Shown: positions 21,483 through 32,796, counted from the stretch's first letter. The stretch is 64,000 nt of DNA from Bufo bufo (GCF_905171765.1 NC_053392.1:448854722-448918721), one strand, 5' to 3'. The notes: generated from the letters alone by a model not told the origin. Translations and numbers: made by a program.

Positions 21483-23104
21483 CAGTCATGTGAAAAAATT
21501 AGGACACCCTTTGAAAGCATGTGGTTTTTTGTAACATTTTTAATAAATGGTTATTTCATCTCCGTTTCAACAATACAGAGAGATTAAAGTAATCCAACTA
21601 AACAAAGAAAACTGAAGAAAAGTCTTTTCAAGATCTTCTGTAAATGTCATTCTACAAAAATGCCTATTCTAACTGAGGAAAAAGATAGGACACCCTCACA
21701 TGTATTCCCTCTTAAATTGGCTCAGATCTCACACAGGTATATCACACCAGGTGCACATAATTAGTAGATCGTTACTCTGCATGTTGAATGAGGCTTGCCC
21801 TATTTAAACCTCAGACATTTAGTTTGGTGTGCTCCTGACTGTTGAAGTGAGAGTGAGCACCATGGTGAGAGCAAAAGAGCTGTCAGAGGACTTCAGAAAA
21901 AAAGATTGTAGCAGCCTATGAGTCTGGGAAGGGATTTAAAAAGATCTCAAAAGATTTTGAAATCAGCCATTCCACTGTCCGGAAGATAGTCTACAAGTGG
22001 AGGGCTTTCAAAACAACTGCCAACATGCCCAGGACTGGTCGCCCCAGCAAGTTCACCCCAAGAGCAGACCGCAAGATGCTAAAAGAGGTATCCAAAAACC
22101 CTAAAGTGTCATCTCGAGAACTACAGCAGGCTCTGGCTACTGTTGATGTAGAAGTACATGCCTCTACAATCAGAAAGAGACTGTACAAGTTTAACTTGCA
22201 TGGGAGGTGTGCAAGGAGGAAACCTTTGCTTTCCAAGAGAAACATCGAGGCCAGACTGACATTTGCCAGCGATAAAGTTGACAAAGACCAGGACTTCTGG
22301 AATAATGTTCTTTGGACAGATGAGTCCAAAATTGAATTATTTGGACACAACAGCAGAGGACATGTTTGGCGTAAACCAAACACAGCATTGCAAGAAAAGA
22401 ACCTCATACCAACTGTGAAGCATGGAGGTGGAAGTGTCATGGTTTGGGGCTGCTTTGCTGCAGCAGGACCTGGTCAGCTCACCATCATAGAATCCACGAT
22501 GAATTCTACTGTGTATCAGAAGGTGCTTGAAGAACATGTGAGACCATCAGTTAGAAAATTAAAGCTGAAGCGGAACTGGACCATGCAACATGACAATGAC
22601 CCAAAACATACTAGTAAATCAACCAAAGATTGGCTGAAAAAGAAGAAATGGAGAGTCCTGGAATGGCCAAGTCAAAGTCCAGATTTGAATCCCATTGAGA
22701 TGCTGTGGGGTGACTTGAAAAGGGCTGTACGTGCAAGAAACCCCTCAAACATCTCACAGCTGAAAAAGTTCTGCATTGAGGAGTGGGGTAAAATTTCCTC
22801 AGACCGATGTCGAAGACTGGTAGATGGCTACAAGAACCGTCTCACTGCAGTTATTTCAGCCAAAGGAGGTAACACTCGCTATTAGGGGCAAGGGTGTCCT
22901 ATCTTTTTCCTCAGTTAGAATAGGCATTTTTGTAGAATGACATTTACAGAAGATCTTGAAAAGACTTTTCTTCAGTTTTCTTTGTTTAGTCGGATTACTT
23001 TAATCTCTCTGTATTGTTGAAACGGAGATGAAATAACCATTTATTAAAAATGTTACAAAAAACCACATGCTTTCAAAGGGTGTCCTAATTTTTTCACATG
23101 ACTG
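21483..23104 (+). mobile_element. Tc1 transposon B (1,622 bp, near-identical inverted repeats)
   Basis: TA flanks at 21481-21482 and 23105-23106. The inverted repeats start CAGTCATGTGAAAAAATTAG and run about 213 bases with a single mismatch that I can see. The terminal AGGACACCCT motif recurs at the inner end of each (IR/DR). The very low divergence implies a recent insertion. Confidence 0.95.
21862..22885 (+). pseudogene. Tc1-type transposase with one frameshift
   Basis: An ATG in a strong context (CACCATGG, 21862) opens MVRAKELSEDFRKK and then hits a stop within 20 codons. A seven-A run at about 21897-21903 appears to be one base too long. Downstream the other frame is open without a break from the helix-turn-helix region to the end at 22885. 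It carries Asp in WTDESKIELFG, Asp in MQHDNDPKH and Glu in [11 protein letters not shown] (DD34E), plus VWGCF. Allowing for the frameshift the length is about 340 residues, normal for the family. The 286-codon frame from the internal ATG at 22025 lacks the first part of the DNA-binding domain. A sequencing or assembly error in the A run is also possible. Confidence 0.9.
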
Positions 23105-23106
23105 TA

Positions 23107-23398
23107 TATAGTTTTCCTTTTATTTTTATACTGAAAAAAATAGTTTGGAAGCAAATAGATTTGATCTTGAAGGTTCCCGTTTCCTGTCCGGATGGGGAAA
23201 GGTCTCTTGAAGGTGCTCTCATGGGGCGTAATGGAAGAAGCAAATTAGCACAGTGGATTTATTTTAACCAGTTGCAGATAGGCTTTATACGTTGAGGAGG
23301 TCCACATACAGCTCCACAAGGGCGTCTCTTCCCCTGCAATTTTCTTTTACTGCCCTTGCCCTCTCCAATCATGTTATCTGCACAAGCTGCTGGTCTTG
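23107..23398. other. Short intronic spacer
   Basis: No feature recognised. GTTCCCGTTTCCTGTCCGGA at 23172-23192 matches part of the DIRS terminal repeat at 45890-45910, so a small DIRS terminal fragment may lie at about 23170-23235. Confidence 0.4.
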
Positions 23399-23663
23399 GG
23401 CTAGGTCTACATGACAACATGTCGCGCGACACTTAAGGCACAACTACACTGCAACATGTCGCGCGACAATTTTTATAATGGTAGTTTATGGTGTCGCACT
23501 GCGACATGTGACGTGACAGTCGCAGAAAAATCCATCTTGAATGGGTTTTCTGTGACTGTCGTGTCGCAGTGCGACTCCATAGACTACCATTACAAAATTT
23601 GTTGCGCAACATTGGTGCGACAAAATGTCACGCGACAAATGTCGTCGTGTAGACCTAGCCTTA
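23396..23663. mobile_element. Foldback MITE of the TGTCGCGCGACA type
   Basis: The termini GGCTAGGTCTACATGACAAC and the complement GTCGTGTAGACCTAGCC enclose 23399-23660. The flanks are TTG and TTA. The inner arms contain ATGTCGCGCGACA and CACTGCGACA motifs in both orientations. Non-coding. Confidence 0.65.
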
Positions 23664-24284
23664 GGCTACTTTCACATCTCTGTTCTGAATTCTGGCAGGC
23701 TGTGCAGGCAGCAAACAGCTGCCAGATTCCTCCAGACACGGCGCTGCCACATACAAATGGAATGTCTGCTGGCCCCATTAAAGGGGTTTTACCATCTCAG
23801 ACAATGGGGGCATATCTCTAGGATATGCCGCCACTGTCTGATAGGTGTGGGTCCCACCTCTGGGACCTGCACCTACAATGAGAACAGAGCGGGGAGAGCT
23901 GTGGCTGGAGGACCCTGGATTTCAACACATAGTGTGAAACCCACAGCAAAACTGCATCAAAGCCCACAGTTAATACACCATCATGTTACTCTGTGAATTC
24001 TGAACAGGCATCTATGAGAACCGTACTAGTAAGGTTCCCTTAAAAGTCAGTAATTTGAGTTTGTTATATCCAAGTTATTAGATACTAATTGATATTACAT
24101 ATTAATTTTCAGAAACCATTACCACCCTTGACACACATCCATCTTTCACTAAGTTAGCTGGTTCATTACTTACTTATTAACATATTTTCCAATTTAGAAG
24201 ATGCACCTAGGTTTTTGAGGAGGAAAATAAGAAAAAAAAATTGAGCCAAAAGGTGTGCTTTTGGTGGGTTTTGAACTAATGGTG
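23664..24284. other. Intronic DNA with half-MITE fragments
   Basis: Begins GGCTACTTTCACATCTCTGT, a terminus of the TTTCACAC family that shares its TTA with the preceding MITE. A TTAAAGGGGTTTTACCATCT terminus lies at 23779. Neither has a visible partner end. No gene seen. Confidence 0.4.
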
Positions 24285-25850
24285 GTCTGTGGATGACGCA
24301 CTGTTAGGGGGGGGGGCATCTGTGGATGACGCACTGTTAGGGGGGGGGGGCCATCTGTGGATGACCCACTGTTAGGGGGGAGGCCATCTGTGGATGACCC
24401 ACTGTTAGGGGGGAGGCCATCTGTGGATGACCCACTGTTAGGGGGGAGGCCATCTGTGGATGACCCACTGTTAGGGGGGAGGCCATCTGTGGATGACCCA
24501 CTGTTAGGGGGGAGGCCATCTGTGGATGACCCACTGTTAGGGGGGAGGCCATCTGTGGATGACCCACTGTTAGGGGGGAGGCCATCTGTGGATGACCCAC
24601 TGTTAGGGGGGAGGCCATCTGTGGATGACCCACTGTTAGGGGGGAGGCCATCTGTGGATGACCCACTGTTAGGGGGGAGGCCATCTGTGGATGACCCACT
24701 GTTAGGGGGGAGGCCATCTGTGGATGACCCACTGTTAGGGGGGAGGCCATCTGTGGATGACCCACTGTTAGGGGGGAGGCCATCTGTGGATGACCCACTG
24801 TTAGGGGGGAGGCCATCTGTGGATGACCCACTGTTAGGGGGGAGGCCATCTGTGGATGACCCACTGTTAGGGGGGAGGCCATCTGTGGATGACCCACTGT
24901 TAGGGGGGAGGCCATCTGTGGATGACCCACTGTTAGGGGGGAGGCCATCTGTGGATGACCCACTGTTAGGGGGGAGGCCATCTGTGGATGACCCACTGTT
25001 AGGGGGGAGGCCATCTGTGGATGACCCACTGTTAGGGGGGAGGCCATCTGTGGATGACCCACTGTTAGGGGGGAGGCCATCTGTGGATGACCCACTGTTA
25101 GGGGGGAGGCCATCTGTGGATGACCCACTGTTAGGGGGGAGGCCATCTGTGGATGACCCACTGTTAGGGGGGAGGCCATCTGTGGATGACCCACTGTTAG
25201 GGGGGAGGCCATCTGTGGATGACCCACTGTTAGGGGGGAGGCCATCTGTGGATGACCCACTGTTAGGGGGGAGGCCATCTGTGGATGACCCACTGTTAGG
25301 GGGGAGGCCATCTGTGGATGACCCACTGTTAGGGGGGAGGCCATCTGTGGATGACCCACTGTTAGGGGGGAGGCCATCTGTGGATGACCCACTGTTAGGG
25401 GGGAGGCCATCTGTGGATGACCCACTGTTAGGGGGGAGGCCATCTGTGGATGACCCACTGTTAGGGGGGAGGCCATCTGTGGATGACCCACTGTTAGGGG
25501 GGAGGCCATCTGTGGATGACCCACTGTTAGGGGGGAGGCCATCTGTGGATGACCCACTGTTAGGGGGGAGGCCATCTGTGGATGACCCACTGTTAGGGGG
25601 GAGGCCATCTGTGGATGACCCACTGTTAGGGGGGAGGCCATCTGTGGATGACCCACTGTTAGGGGGGAGGCCATCTGTGGATGACCCACTGTTAGGGGGG
25701 GGCCATCTGTGGATGACCCACTGTTAGGGGGGGGGGCCCCATCTGTGGATGACCCACTGTTAGGGGGGGGGGGCCCCATCTGTGGATGACCCACTGTTAG
25801 GGGGGGGCCCATCTGTGGATGACTCACTGTTAGGGGGGGCATCTGTGGAT
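24285..25850. repeat. 33-bp G-rich minisatellite, about 47 copies
   Basis: The unit is CCATCTGTGGATGACCCACT followed by GTTAGGGGGGAGG. About 40 consecutive copies (24357-25690) look identical, and the edge copies vary in G-run length. Because 33 is a multiple of three, both strands stay open for hundreds of codons; these frames are not genes. The array ends in a hairpin (25846-25890) shared with the array at 46070-47930. Confidence 0.95.
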
Positions 25851-25915
25851 GATGCATATATAGCATCTTTTGCTATATATGTGTCATCCACAGATCCCCC
25901 ATAACAGTGTCCCCG
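25846..25915. repeat. Hairpin terminus with an inverted minisatellite unit
   Basis: CATATATAGCA and TGCTATATATG form a hairpin. They are followed by TGTCATCCACAGATCCCCCA and TAACAGTGTCC, an inverted unit of the minisatellite (closer to the 32-bp type at 46070-47930). Confidence 0.75.
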
Positions 25916-26262
25916 TGCAAACAGCAGTCTTCATATGTAAAGAGACGCGACTGTACAGAAAAGCTCAGTGACGCAGGCGGCGCTCAGCTGTCTGCATGGA
26001 GGAAACAGGCACACCAGCATGAGCAGCCCGGACACTGTGCAGCGTGTGACCCCAGAGTGTAGTCCGCTCTGTCCCAGTCATCAGCCCGCACCCTAGTGAA
26101 GGATGAGCCCGCAGTCATGTAATCCTTAACCTGTGGGTTAGCTTTGTTAAAGTAGCGCAATCCTCTGCAGTAGTACTCACTATCAAAGTACCGTAGCAGG
26201 CCGGCCGGCAGCGCAACATCACTCAGTCCCTCACACGCCTGCTCCTCCCACATACATGTGAT
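25916..26262 (-). other. CpG-containing segment with an unassigned 89-codon minus frame
   Basis: More GC- and CpG-rich than its surroundings. The minus frame 25984-26253 includes YFDSEYYCRGLRYFNKANPQ and is open for 89 codons. I recognise no family, splice pattern or homologue. It may be part of the transposon that carries the adjacent minisatellite. Confidence 0.25.
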
Positions 26263-26660
26263 ATATTGGCGTTATTTACACGTGAATGTGGGCGACACAC
26301 TTTCGTGCTGCTTAGTATGGTTGCATTGCATCCCTGAGGTCCCGGTTTTAAATCTGAAAAAGGGTAAAATCTGTGTGGAGTTTGTATGTTCTCCCTGTGT
26401 TCCAGCTTCCTCCAAATGTTCCAGCTTCCTCCCACAATCCACAAGCATTCTGATAAGTTCATTCAGAATTTCAAGTGTGAGCCTCAATGGGGACAGGTAG
26501 TAAGATGGTACGACGGTACAGGAATAAGTCAACACTACAAAAACTAATTAAAAAAAAAGTGAATGATAAATATGTATTCTGAATTGCATGTTCTAGTAGA
26601 AAAGATATGCTATGGAGTAATAAAAGGCCTGCACTCAAAATATTTTAAAAAAAAGTAGAG
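26263..26660. repeat. Dispersed vertebrate-type repeat fragment plus AT-rich DNA
   Basis: GTGTGGAGTTTGTATGTTCT and CCAGCTTCCTCCCACAATCC (26371-26442) resemble a widely dispersed vertebrate repeat. The rest is AT-rich and non-coding. Confidence 0.4.
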
Positions 26661-26662
26661 AA

Positions 26663-26742
26663 TTAAGCCTCATGCAGACGTCCGTGCCCTCCTGCAATGC
26701 CAGTCCAGTATCTCACGGACCTCTGTCTGCATGAGGCTTTAA
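26663..26742. repeat. Short foldback MITE
   Basis: TTAAGCCTCATGCAGACGTC on the left pairs with CTGTCTGCATGAGGCTTTAA on the right, with a CCGTG..CACGG inner stem. About 80 bases, non-coding. Confidence 0.65.
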
Positions 26743-27150
26743 CAGTTCTGGTACTTTGTTCTGGTACTCTAGTTAGTCAAAAAGCTAAATAACATTTTTT
26801 CAAACATGAAGGCATCTGTTCCTTAGCAACACAACCACCAGACGATTAGAAGACGTAACATGACTATGACAGGCATGAATATCAGAAAGGCTTATTAGCA
26901 GCTATGGATGTAGGAGGATTCCCATCTGGAAAGCTTGTTATGTAAAACTTGAAGAACAAATTACTGAATATGTGTCACTTTACCCCTGCAGACCAGCACT
27001 GTGCTTCAAAGCATGGTACTCGCCGCTTCTCTTTCAGAAAAATATTGTTTTTTTTAAGTGCACAATGCAGTAAGGGTCAAACAAGAGAAGAATACATGCA
27101 ATAAATAGGATATTTAGCGAGGAAAAAAATGAAGTTGATCCACTTGTGGC
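26743..27150. other. Intronic DNA without recognisable features
   Basis: AT-rich. Nothing supportable seen. Confidence 0.5.
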
Positions 27151-27634
27151 TTAGGCTACTTTCACACTCGCGTTTTGGACGGATCCGTCATAGATCTGCA
27201 AAAAACGGATCCGTTACAATAATACAACCGCATGCATCCATCATGAACGGATCCGTTTGTATTATCTGTAACATAGCCAAGACGGATCCGTCATGAACTT
27301 CATTGAAAGTCAATAGGAGACAGATCCGTTTTCTATTGTGCCAGATTGTGTCAGAGAAAACGGATCCGTCCCCATTGACTTACATTGTGTGCCAGGACGG
27401 ATCAGTTTGGCTCAGTTTCGTCAGGCAGACAGGAGAACGCTTCAAGCAGCGTTTTGGTGTCCGTCTCCGAAGCGGAATGGAGACTGATCGGAGGCAAAAT
27501 GATGCATTCTGAGCGGATCCTTTTCCATTCAGAATGCATTAGAATGCAAACTGATCCGTTTTTGGACCGCTTGTGAGATCTCTGAATGGATCTGACAAAC
27601 GGAAAGCCAAAACGCCAGTGTGAAAGTAGCCTTA
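27151..27634. mobile_element. TTA-target MITE, copy 5
   Basis: GGCTACTTTCACACTCGCG and ACGCCAGTGTGAAAGTAGCC enclose 27154-27631, with TTA on both sides (27151-27153, 27632-27634). The interior is a longer version of the copy at 663-1023 and shares its CGGATCCGTCCCCATTGACT block. Confidence 0.7.
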
Positions 27635-28082
27635 GAGTACAGTCACAAAGTGGTGCAAATAACAGATTCTCCGCAAAGAAATTGTGAACCAAAAATCTGC
27701 AGCATTTATAGTAGCAGGGAAACAGATAAAATTTCAGAAATCTGGATAGGTTGCAGATAAAACGCTACAATCCCACAGCAAAAAAACAGCCCATTTTGGG
27801 AGGTTTTAGCAGCATCATATTTCCCCCAGATCAGCTTCGAATCTTTCACGTTATCCCCCATCGCCTGAATAGTCAATACCAATAAGATCACGAGAACACT
27901 GTACTGTGCCATCTCTCCAGCAGTCCCACGGGTACATTTGAGTGGCAGTGGGCGTTCACGTCATCAGTACCAGCAGTCTCACGCCAATAGGTAGTTATCC
28001 ACCAGCTAGGGGAGGACTTGTTGCTACAACTTTGCAGGATAAGTTGTTGAACTGGATATAAGGTATCAGCTTTACAAACTAT

Positions 28083-28472
28083 GGGGGTCATTTACTATCA
28101 GATATCTGCCAGTTTTCTGGCGTAAATCTGTCGCAGATGGTCTTTGTATTGTATTTTTGTATTTGTATTTTGAATTAGTATTTTTTTGCATTTGTTTATT
28201 TGCCCACCAGGTCTAAAAACAGGGTGTGGTGCGGGTGGGGAAGGGGACAGGCCAGCAAGCCCATCTCATTTATCATTTTCAACGACTGTTTTAGGCATAG
28301 AAAAAGGTCTAAATTTAAGCCAGACACGGAAGCTGTCTTACATTTACACCGGCAATGTATGCGCCAACGTTATATAGAGGCCGGCGCCTCTACATAACTT
28401 CGGTAGATCCACCGCCAGCACAGGGGTTATTGGGACTGGCGTCTAAAACGGCAGTCTTAATAAATGACCCCC
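28083..28472. repeat. Foldback element of the GGGTCATTTA family, copy 2
   Basis: Starts GGGGGTCATTTACTATCAG and ends CTTAATAAATGACCCCC. The inner part (AACTTCGGTAGATCCACCGC) matches the copy at 6313-6676. Non-coding. Confidence 0.65.
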
Positions 28473-29666
28473 TATTACTATATTAATACATGCATACCCA
28501 TTTAAAAACACATTGGTATAAAACTGCTCATGTGTCAAATGAACATGAGGTTTGGCAATGATCTGAGCTAAAATCAGTGTTCCACAATCCATATCCCATG
28601 CATGTGGGTTTTAAAAATCCCATTCACATGCACCATAAACTTTATGGGACCTTTAGGCTGCTGTAAAAAAAAAATATATATATATATATAATCTGCCACG
28701 AATATGAATAGCATGCTACTCATTTCTGATGAAAATATCAAGGATTAGTTCCATTACAAGGGGCTAATCCTTATACGGATCAACTGGAAATCAGTGTACA
28801 AACCTTGGATTACTGCCAAGATCCTCATAGTAAAATAAGTGAAAGGTTTGCAACATGTGAATCCACTACATATAAATACCCTTACAGCGATGAAGTAAGA
28901 TTTTATTTAGAAGCACAAAGTAGCATATATCACCCATAGTCCCCATGTTTATGTGGCATGTCCCTGTATAAAAACTGTGCAACAGACTGTTTTCCTGTTA
29001 TGGGCAGTGGGTGTGGAATCACTGCATCAACCGACCCGTTTGAATCTGGGCTATTCCTAAGGGCGAAATCCTGACAGTTCCCTAGTATTCACTCCTTAAC
29101 TCCTGTAAAGAGATCTGGACTTTGTTGCAGGGGAGCCATCAGGTCCCCACCTTCTGGAGTAGGCGCGATGGGGTTGACAGCGGACTCACAGAGGTCTAAG
29201 ACACAGATGTAAAGCACCAAGGGATCAGGCAAATCCTGTGGTCACTTCATGCTCAGATTCTCTCTCTTGACCCGCGCTGTATCGCGTAGGGCAAAGGCTT
29301 CCGCCTAGCAGTGTTGCCGGCGACATCCCTGGCTCTGATGGGCGGGCTTTAGCGCTGCCCTAGTAGTTTTGGAGACCAGGGCAGAGCTAAAGCCCACCCA
29401 TTAGTGCCGTGACGTCACCGGGCTCACTGCTGGGCCGGACCCTCCGCCTAGCTTTCCCTATGGAGAGGCGAGTACGTCACCAGATCTCCAGAAAATGCCT
29501 TTGCCCTGTGCGATTTAGCGCAGGGCAAAGGAGAGCATCAGTGAATGAAATGCTCCAATACTCATATCAGGGGGGCTGCCTGGATGAAAATGGGGATATG
29601 TCCAGGTTCAGCTCTGAACCCAGACAACCCTTTTAAATGATCACAATTATGTGGGGTCTTTGGATA
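28473..29666. other. Intronic DNA, partly repeat-like
   Basis: Contains a short (TA)n at 28675-28690. A pair of related GC-rich segments, GCCCTAGTAGTTTTGGAGAC and the region around 29340-29420, form weak inverted matches (for example TGGGCGGGCTTTAGC and GCTAAAGCCCACCCA at 29338-29400). No gene seen. Confidence 0.4.
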
Positions 29667-29674
29667 GTCAGGTC

Positions 29675-29791
29675 TAGGGATGAGCGAATCGACTTTAGAT
29701 GAAACGTCCGAAGTCGATTTGCAGAAAACTTCTTTCTAATACTGTACGGAGCAGGAGCGTGTTTCATCCGAAGTCGATTCGCTCATCACTA
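29675..29791. mobile_element. hAT-like MITE (117 bp)
   Basis: TAGGGATGAGCGAATCGACT and AGTCGATTCGCTCATCACTA form the ends. The flanks GTCAGGTC (29667-29674) and GTCAGGGC (29792-29799) match at seven of eight bases. Non-coding. Confidence 0.7.
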
Positions 29792-29799
29792 GTCAGGGC

Positions 29800-30434
29800 C
29801 TCAACATGGAAGTATCATATTCTACTATAAAAAGGAATGTTTGGAGTAGGTTTGTGGCATGAAGAAGTTGCAGCCATATCTCAGTTGCAGCACCTGAGGT
29901 GTTAACTGTCGCTGATCGCAGCTCCCTGTCATAGAGGTCGGGTGCCAGCTATGTGATTCTGCCGCCACCACACGCCTCCTGTATCTGTATTAAACGTTAG
30001 TTATCTTCATGGGTGGCGCAGTGGCCACAGTCCCTCCCCTCCTCAGCCACTCTCTCTCTCCTCATTGGTGGCAGCGGCACAGGAGGGAGGGAGAGACTGC
30101 TTCCTTCTCCCCTGTGCTGCTGAGGGAACAGCGTGTGCCATGTTCGGTAACGTAACGGTAAAAGGCAAATACTGTATCAATAATTCGATACTGGGTGCAA
30201 CCCTATTTCTGAGTTCAGGAAAAAGCCACAGATTGTTCTATATTGTGCATTTTTCACGCAGCCCTGGGTCCATAGAATTAAATGGGGATTCAGTGAAAAA
30301 TGGAAGGAATCCGGATGCAATGCGTTTTTCACTGATGGTTGCTAGAAGATGTTGTTTGCAATTCAGGTTTTTTTCACGTGCGTGAAAAACTCATCAAAAA
30401 CTAATTGCACTCAAGGGGAAAAAAAACGAAACAC
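29800..30434. other. Intronic DNA with repeat termini
   Basis: The part at about 30165-30210 (CTGTATCAATAATTCGATAC..GCAACCCTA) belongs to the TATCGATT family, and 30250-30400 (TTTTTCACGCAGCCCTGGGT..) to a foldback family related to 20014-20281. No gene seen. Confidence 0.4.
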
Positions 30435-30998
30435 TAAGGCCTCTTTCACACTTGCGTTGTCCGGATCAGTCGTGCACTCCATTTGCCGGAGGTGCCCGCC
30501 GGATCCGTAACAACGCAAGTGAACTGAAAGCATTTGAAGACGGATCCTTCTTCAAAATGCGTTCAGTGTTTCTATGGCACCCAGGACGCTATTAAAGTCC
30601 TGGCTGCCATAGTAGTAGTGGGGAGCAGTATACTTACAGTCCGTGCGGCTCCCGAGGCGCTCCAGAATGACGTCAGAGCGCCCCATGCGCATGGATGACG
30701 TGATCCATGCGACACGTCATCCATGCACGTAGGGCGCCCTGACGTCACTCTGAAGCTCCCCAAGAGCCGCACGGACGGTAAGTATACTGCTCCCCCGCTC
30801 CCCACTACACTTTACCATGGCAAACAGGACTTTAGCATCCTGGAAGCCATGGTAACCATTCAGAAAAAGCTAAACGTCGGATGCGGTAATGCGCCGAAAC
30901 GACGTTTAGCTTAAGGCCGGATCTGGATTAATGCCTTTCAATGGGCATTAATTCCGGATCCGGCCTTGCGGCAAGTGTTCATGATTTTTGGCCGGAGC
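30435..30998. repeat. Composite foldback element with a large internal hairpin
   Basis: It begins after TAA with GGCCTCTTTCACACTTGCG and appears to end near CCGGCCTTGCGGCAAGTGTT. The interior has long arms: AGCAGTATACTTACAGTCCG (30617-30636) pairs with CGGACGGTAAGTATACTGCT, GACGTCAGAGCGCC pairs with GGCGCCCTGACGTC, and GTCATCCATGC with GCATGGATGAC. CCATGG-type ends resemble the inner hairpin of the element at 4093-5172. Non-coding. Confidence 0.5.
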
Positions 30999-31032
30999 AA
31001 ATGTCTTTTTTCGGCCTTATGTACTATGTTAC
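30999..31032 (+). repeat. LINE 3'-tail fragment
   Basis: AATGTCTTTTTTCGGCCTTA and TGTACTATGTTAC match the tail at 1163-1192, so this is the extreme 3' end of the same LINE family. Confidence 0.5.
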
Positions 31033-31144
31033 AATCTCAATCCAGTAGAGAGGGTGGAGTAGGAAAAACAGGACTAGCGTTTCAAGACAAAAGTGTTAAG
31101 TTTAAGGGTTCATGCACACGACCATATGTATTTTGTGGGTTTCC

Positions 31145-32384
31145 ACACACCTAAGCAAGAGGCATCACTAACCAAACAGTGCCATGAAGACCAAGGAACT
31201 CTCCAAACAAGTAAGGGTCAATGTTGTTGAGAAGTACAAGTCAGGGTTAGGTTATAAAAAAAATATCTAAATCTTTGATGATTCCCGGTAGAACCATCAA
31301 ATCTATCATAACCAAATGGAAAGAACATGGCACAACAGCAAACCTGTCACCAAAACTCACGGACCGGGCAAGGAGGGCATTAATCAGAGAGGCAGCACAG
31401 AGACCCAAGGTAACCCTGGAGTAGCTGCAGAGTTCCACAGCAGAGACTGGAGTATCTGTACATAGGACAACAATAAGCCGTACGCTCCATAGAGTTGGGC
31501 TTTATGGCAGAGTGGCCAGAAGAAAGCCATTACCTTTAGCTAAAAACAAAATGCGTTTGCGAAAAGGCATGTAGAAGACTCCCAAAACATATGGAGGAAG
31601 GTGCTCTGGTCTGATGAGACTAAAATTTAACTTTTCGGCCATCACAGAAGACGCTATGTCTGGCGCAAAAACAACACATCCCATCACCCAAAGAACACCA
31701 TCCCCACAGTGAGAGATGATGGTGACAGCATCAGGCAGTGGGGATGTTTTTCAGCAGCCAGGACTGGGAAACTGGTCAGAGTTGAGGGAAAGATGGATGG
31801 TGCTAAATACAGGGATATTCTTGACCAAATTCTGTACCACTCTGTGTGTGATTTGAGGCTAGGACGGAGGTTCACCTTCCACTGCTAAAGCAACACCTGG
31901 GTGGTTTAAGGGGAAACATGTTAATGTGTTGGAATGGCCTAGTCAAAGCCCAGATCTCAATCCAATAGAAAATCTGTGTTCAGACTTAAAGATTGCTGTT
32001 CACAAGCGCAAACCATCCAACTTGAAGGAGCTGGAGCAGTTTTGCAAAGAGGAATGGACAAAAATCCCAGTGGTAAGATGTGGCAAGCTCATAGAGACTT
32101 ATCCAAAGCGACTTAGAGCTGTGATTGCCGCAAAAGGTGTCTCTGCAAAGTATTGACTTTAGGGGGGTGAATAGTTATGCACATTGACTTTTTCTGTTAT
32201 TTTGTCCTATTTGTTGTTTACTTCACAATAAAAAATAAAATAAAAAACTTCAAAGTTGTGAGCATGCTCTGTAAATTAAATGATGCAAATCCTCAAACAA
32301 TCCATGTTAATTCCAGATTGTGAGGCACCAAAATACGAAAAAAGTCAAGGGGGGGGGGGGGGTGAATACTTTTGCAAGGTACTG
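31145..32384 (+). pseudogene. Tc1 transposon C, 5'-truncated and decayed, with transposase remnants
   Basis: The 3' end GGTGAATACTTTTGCAAGGT..CTG at 32384 is followed by TA. No 5' inverted repeat is present; homology begins near 31150. The transposase starts at ATG 31184 (MKTKELSKQVRVNVVEKYKS), shifts frame at the A run near 31256-31263, and is broken several more times. Around 31866-31890 the sequence goes from RFTF directly to TAKATP-like codons: about 18 bases that should carry the second catalytic Asp are missing. The C-terminal part is open from 31926 ([17 protein letters not shown]) to 32156, with the catalytic Glu. It cannot encode an active enzyme. Confidence 0.85.
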
Positions 32385-32796
32385 TAAGTGTATAAAATAA
32401 ATAAAAATATATTTGATAAATGTAGTTCAAAGTACGACAATGCAGACTCAAGCAAAACGGACTTCAGATATTCCCCTCATGATAAATTACACCCTTTCCG
32501 GTGCCTGTGTTTCCTTTATTCATGCTTAATGTTACAAAAAGGTTAATGGCCGAATTGTAGTGTGTTGGACAGTAATGACCCCCTGTGGCTTATGGCCTCA
32601 CATTCCTTCTGAAACTGGCCAAGGGAGTAGAGGATGATGGGATGGTTGGGCTCCATATTGCCTTTGTTTTGAAGAGAGCGATGATGAACCATTTAGCTCC
32701 AGTCACCAAAAAGAGTGGCTGGAGGACACATCAGATAACATTATCTGAATCATATGTCTGGGCAAAGGGAATATAAGGCTTGTTTGTCCAGCCAAA

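Noticed and set aside
24285..25850. Interstitial telomere repeats, because of TTAGGGGGG in each unit
   Set aside because: The unit is 33 bases with other sequence between the TTAGGG-like parts. It is not (TTAGGG)n.
24337..25866. Frames of 456-509 codons on both strands with an 11-residue repeat
   Set aside because: They follow entirely from a 33-base minisatellite with no stop in the unit. Both strands are open, there is no splice or promoter context, and edges dissolve at the array ends.
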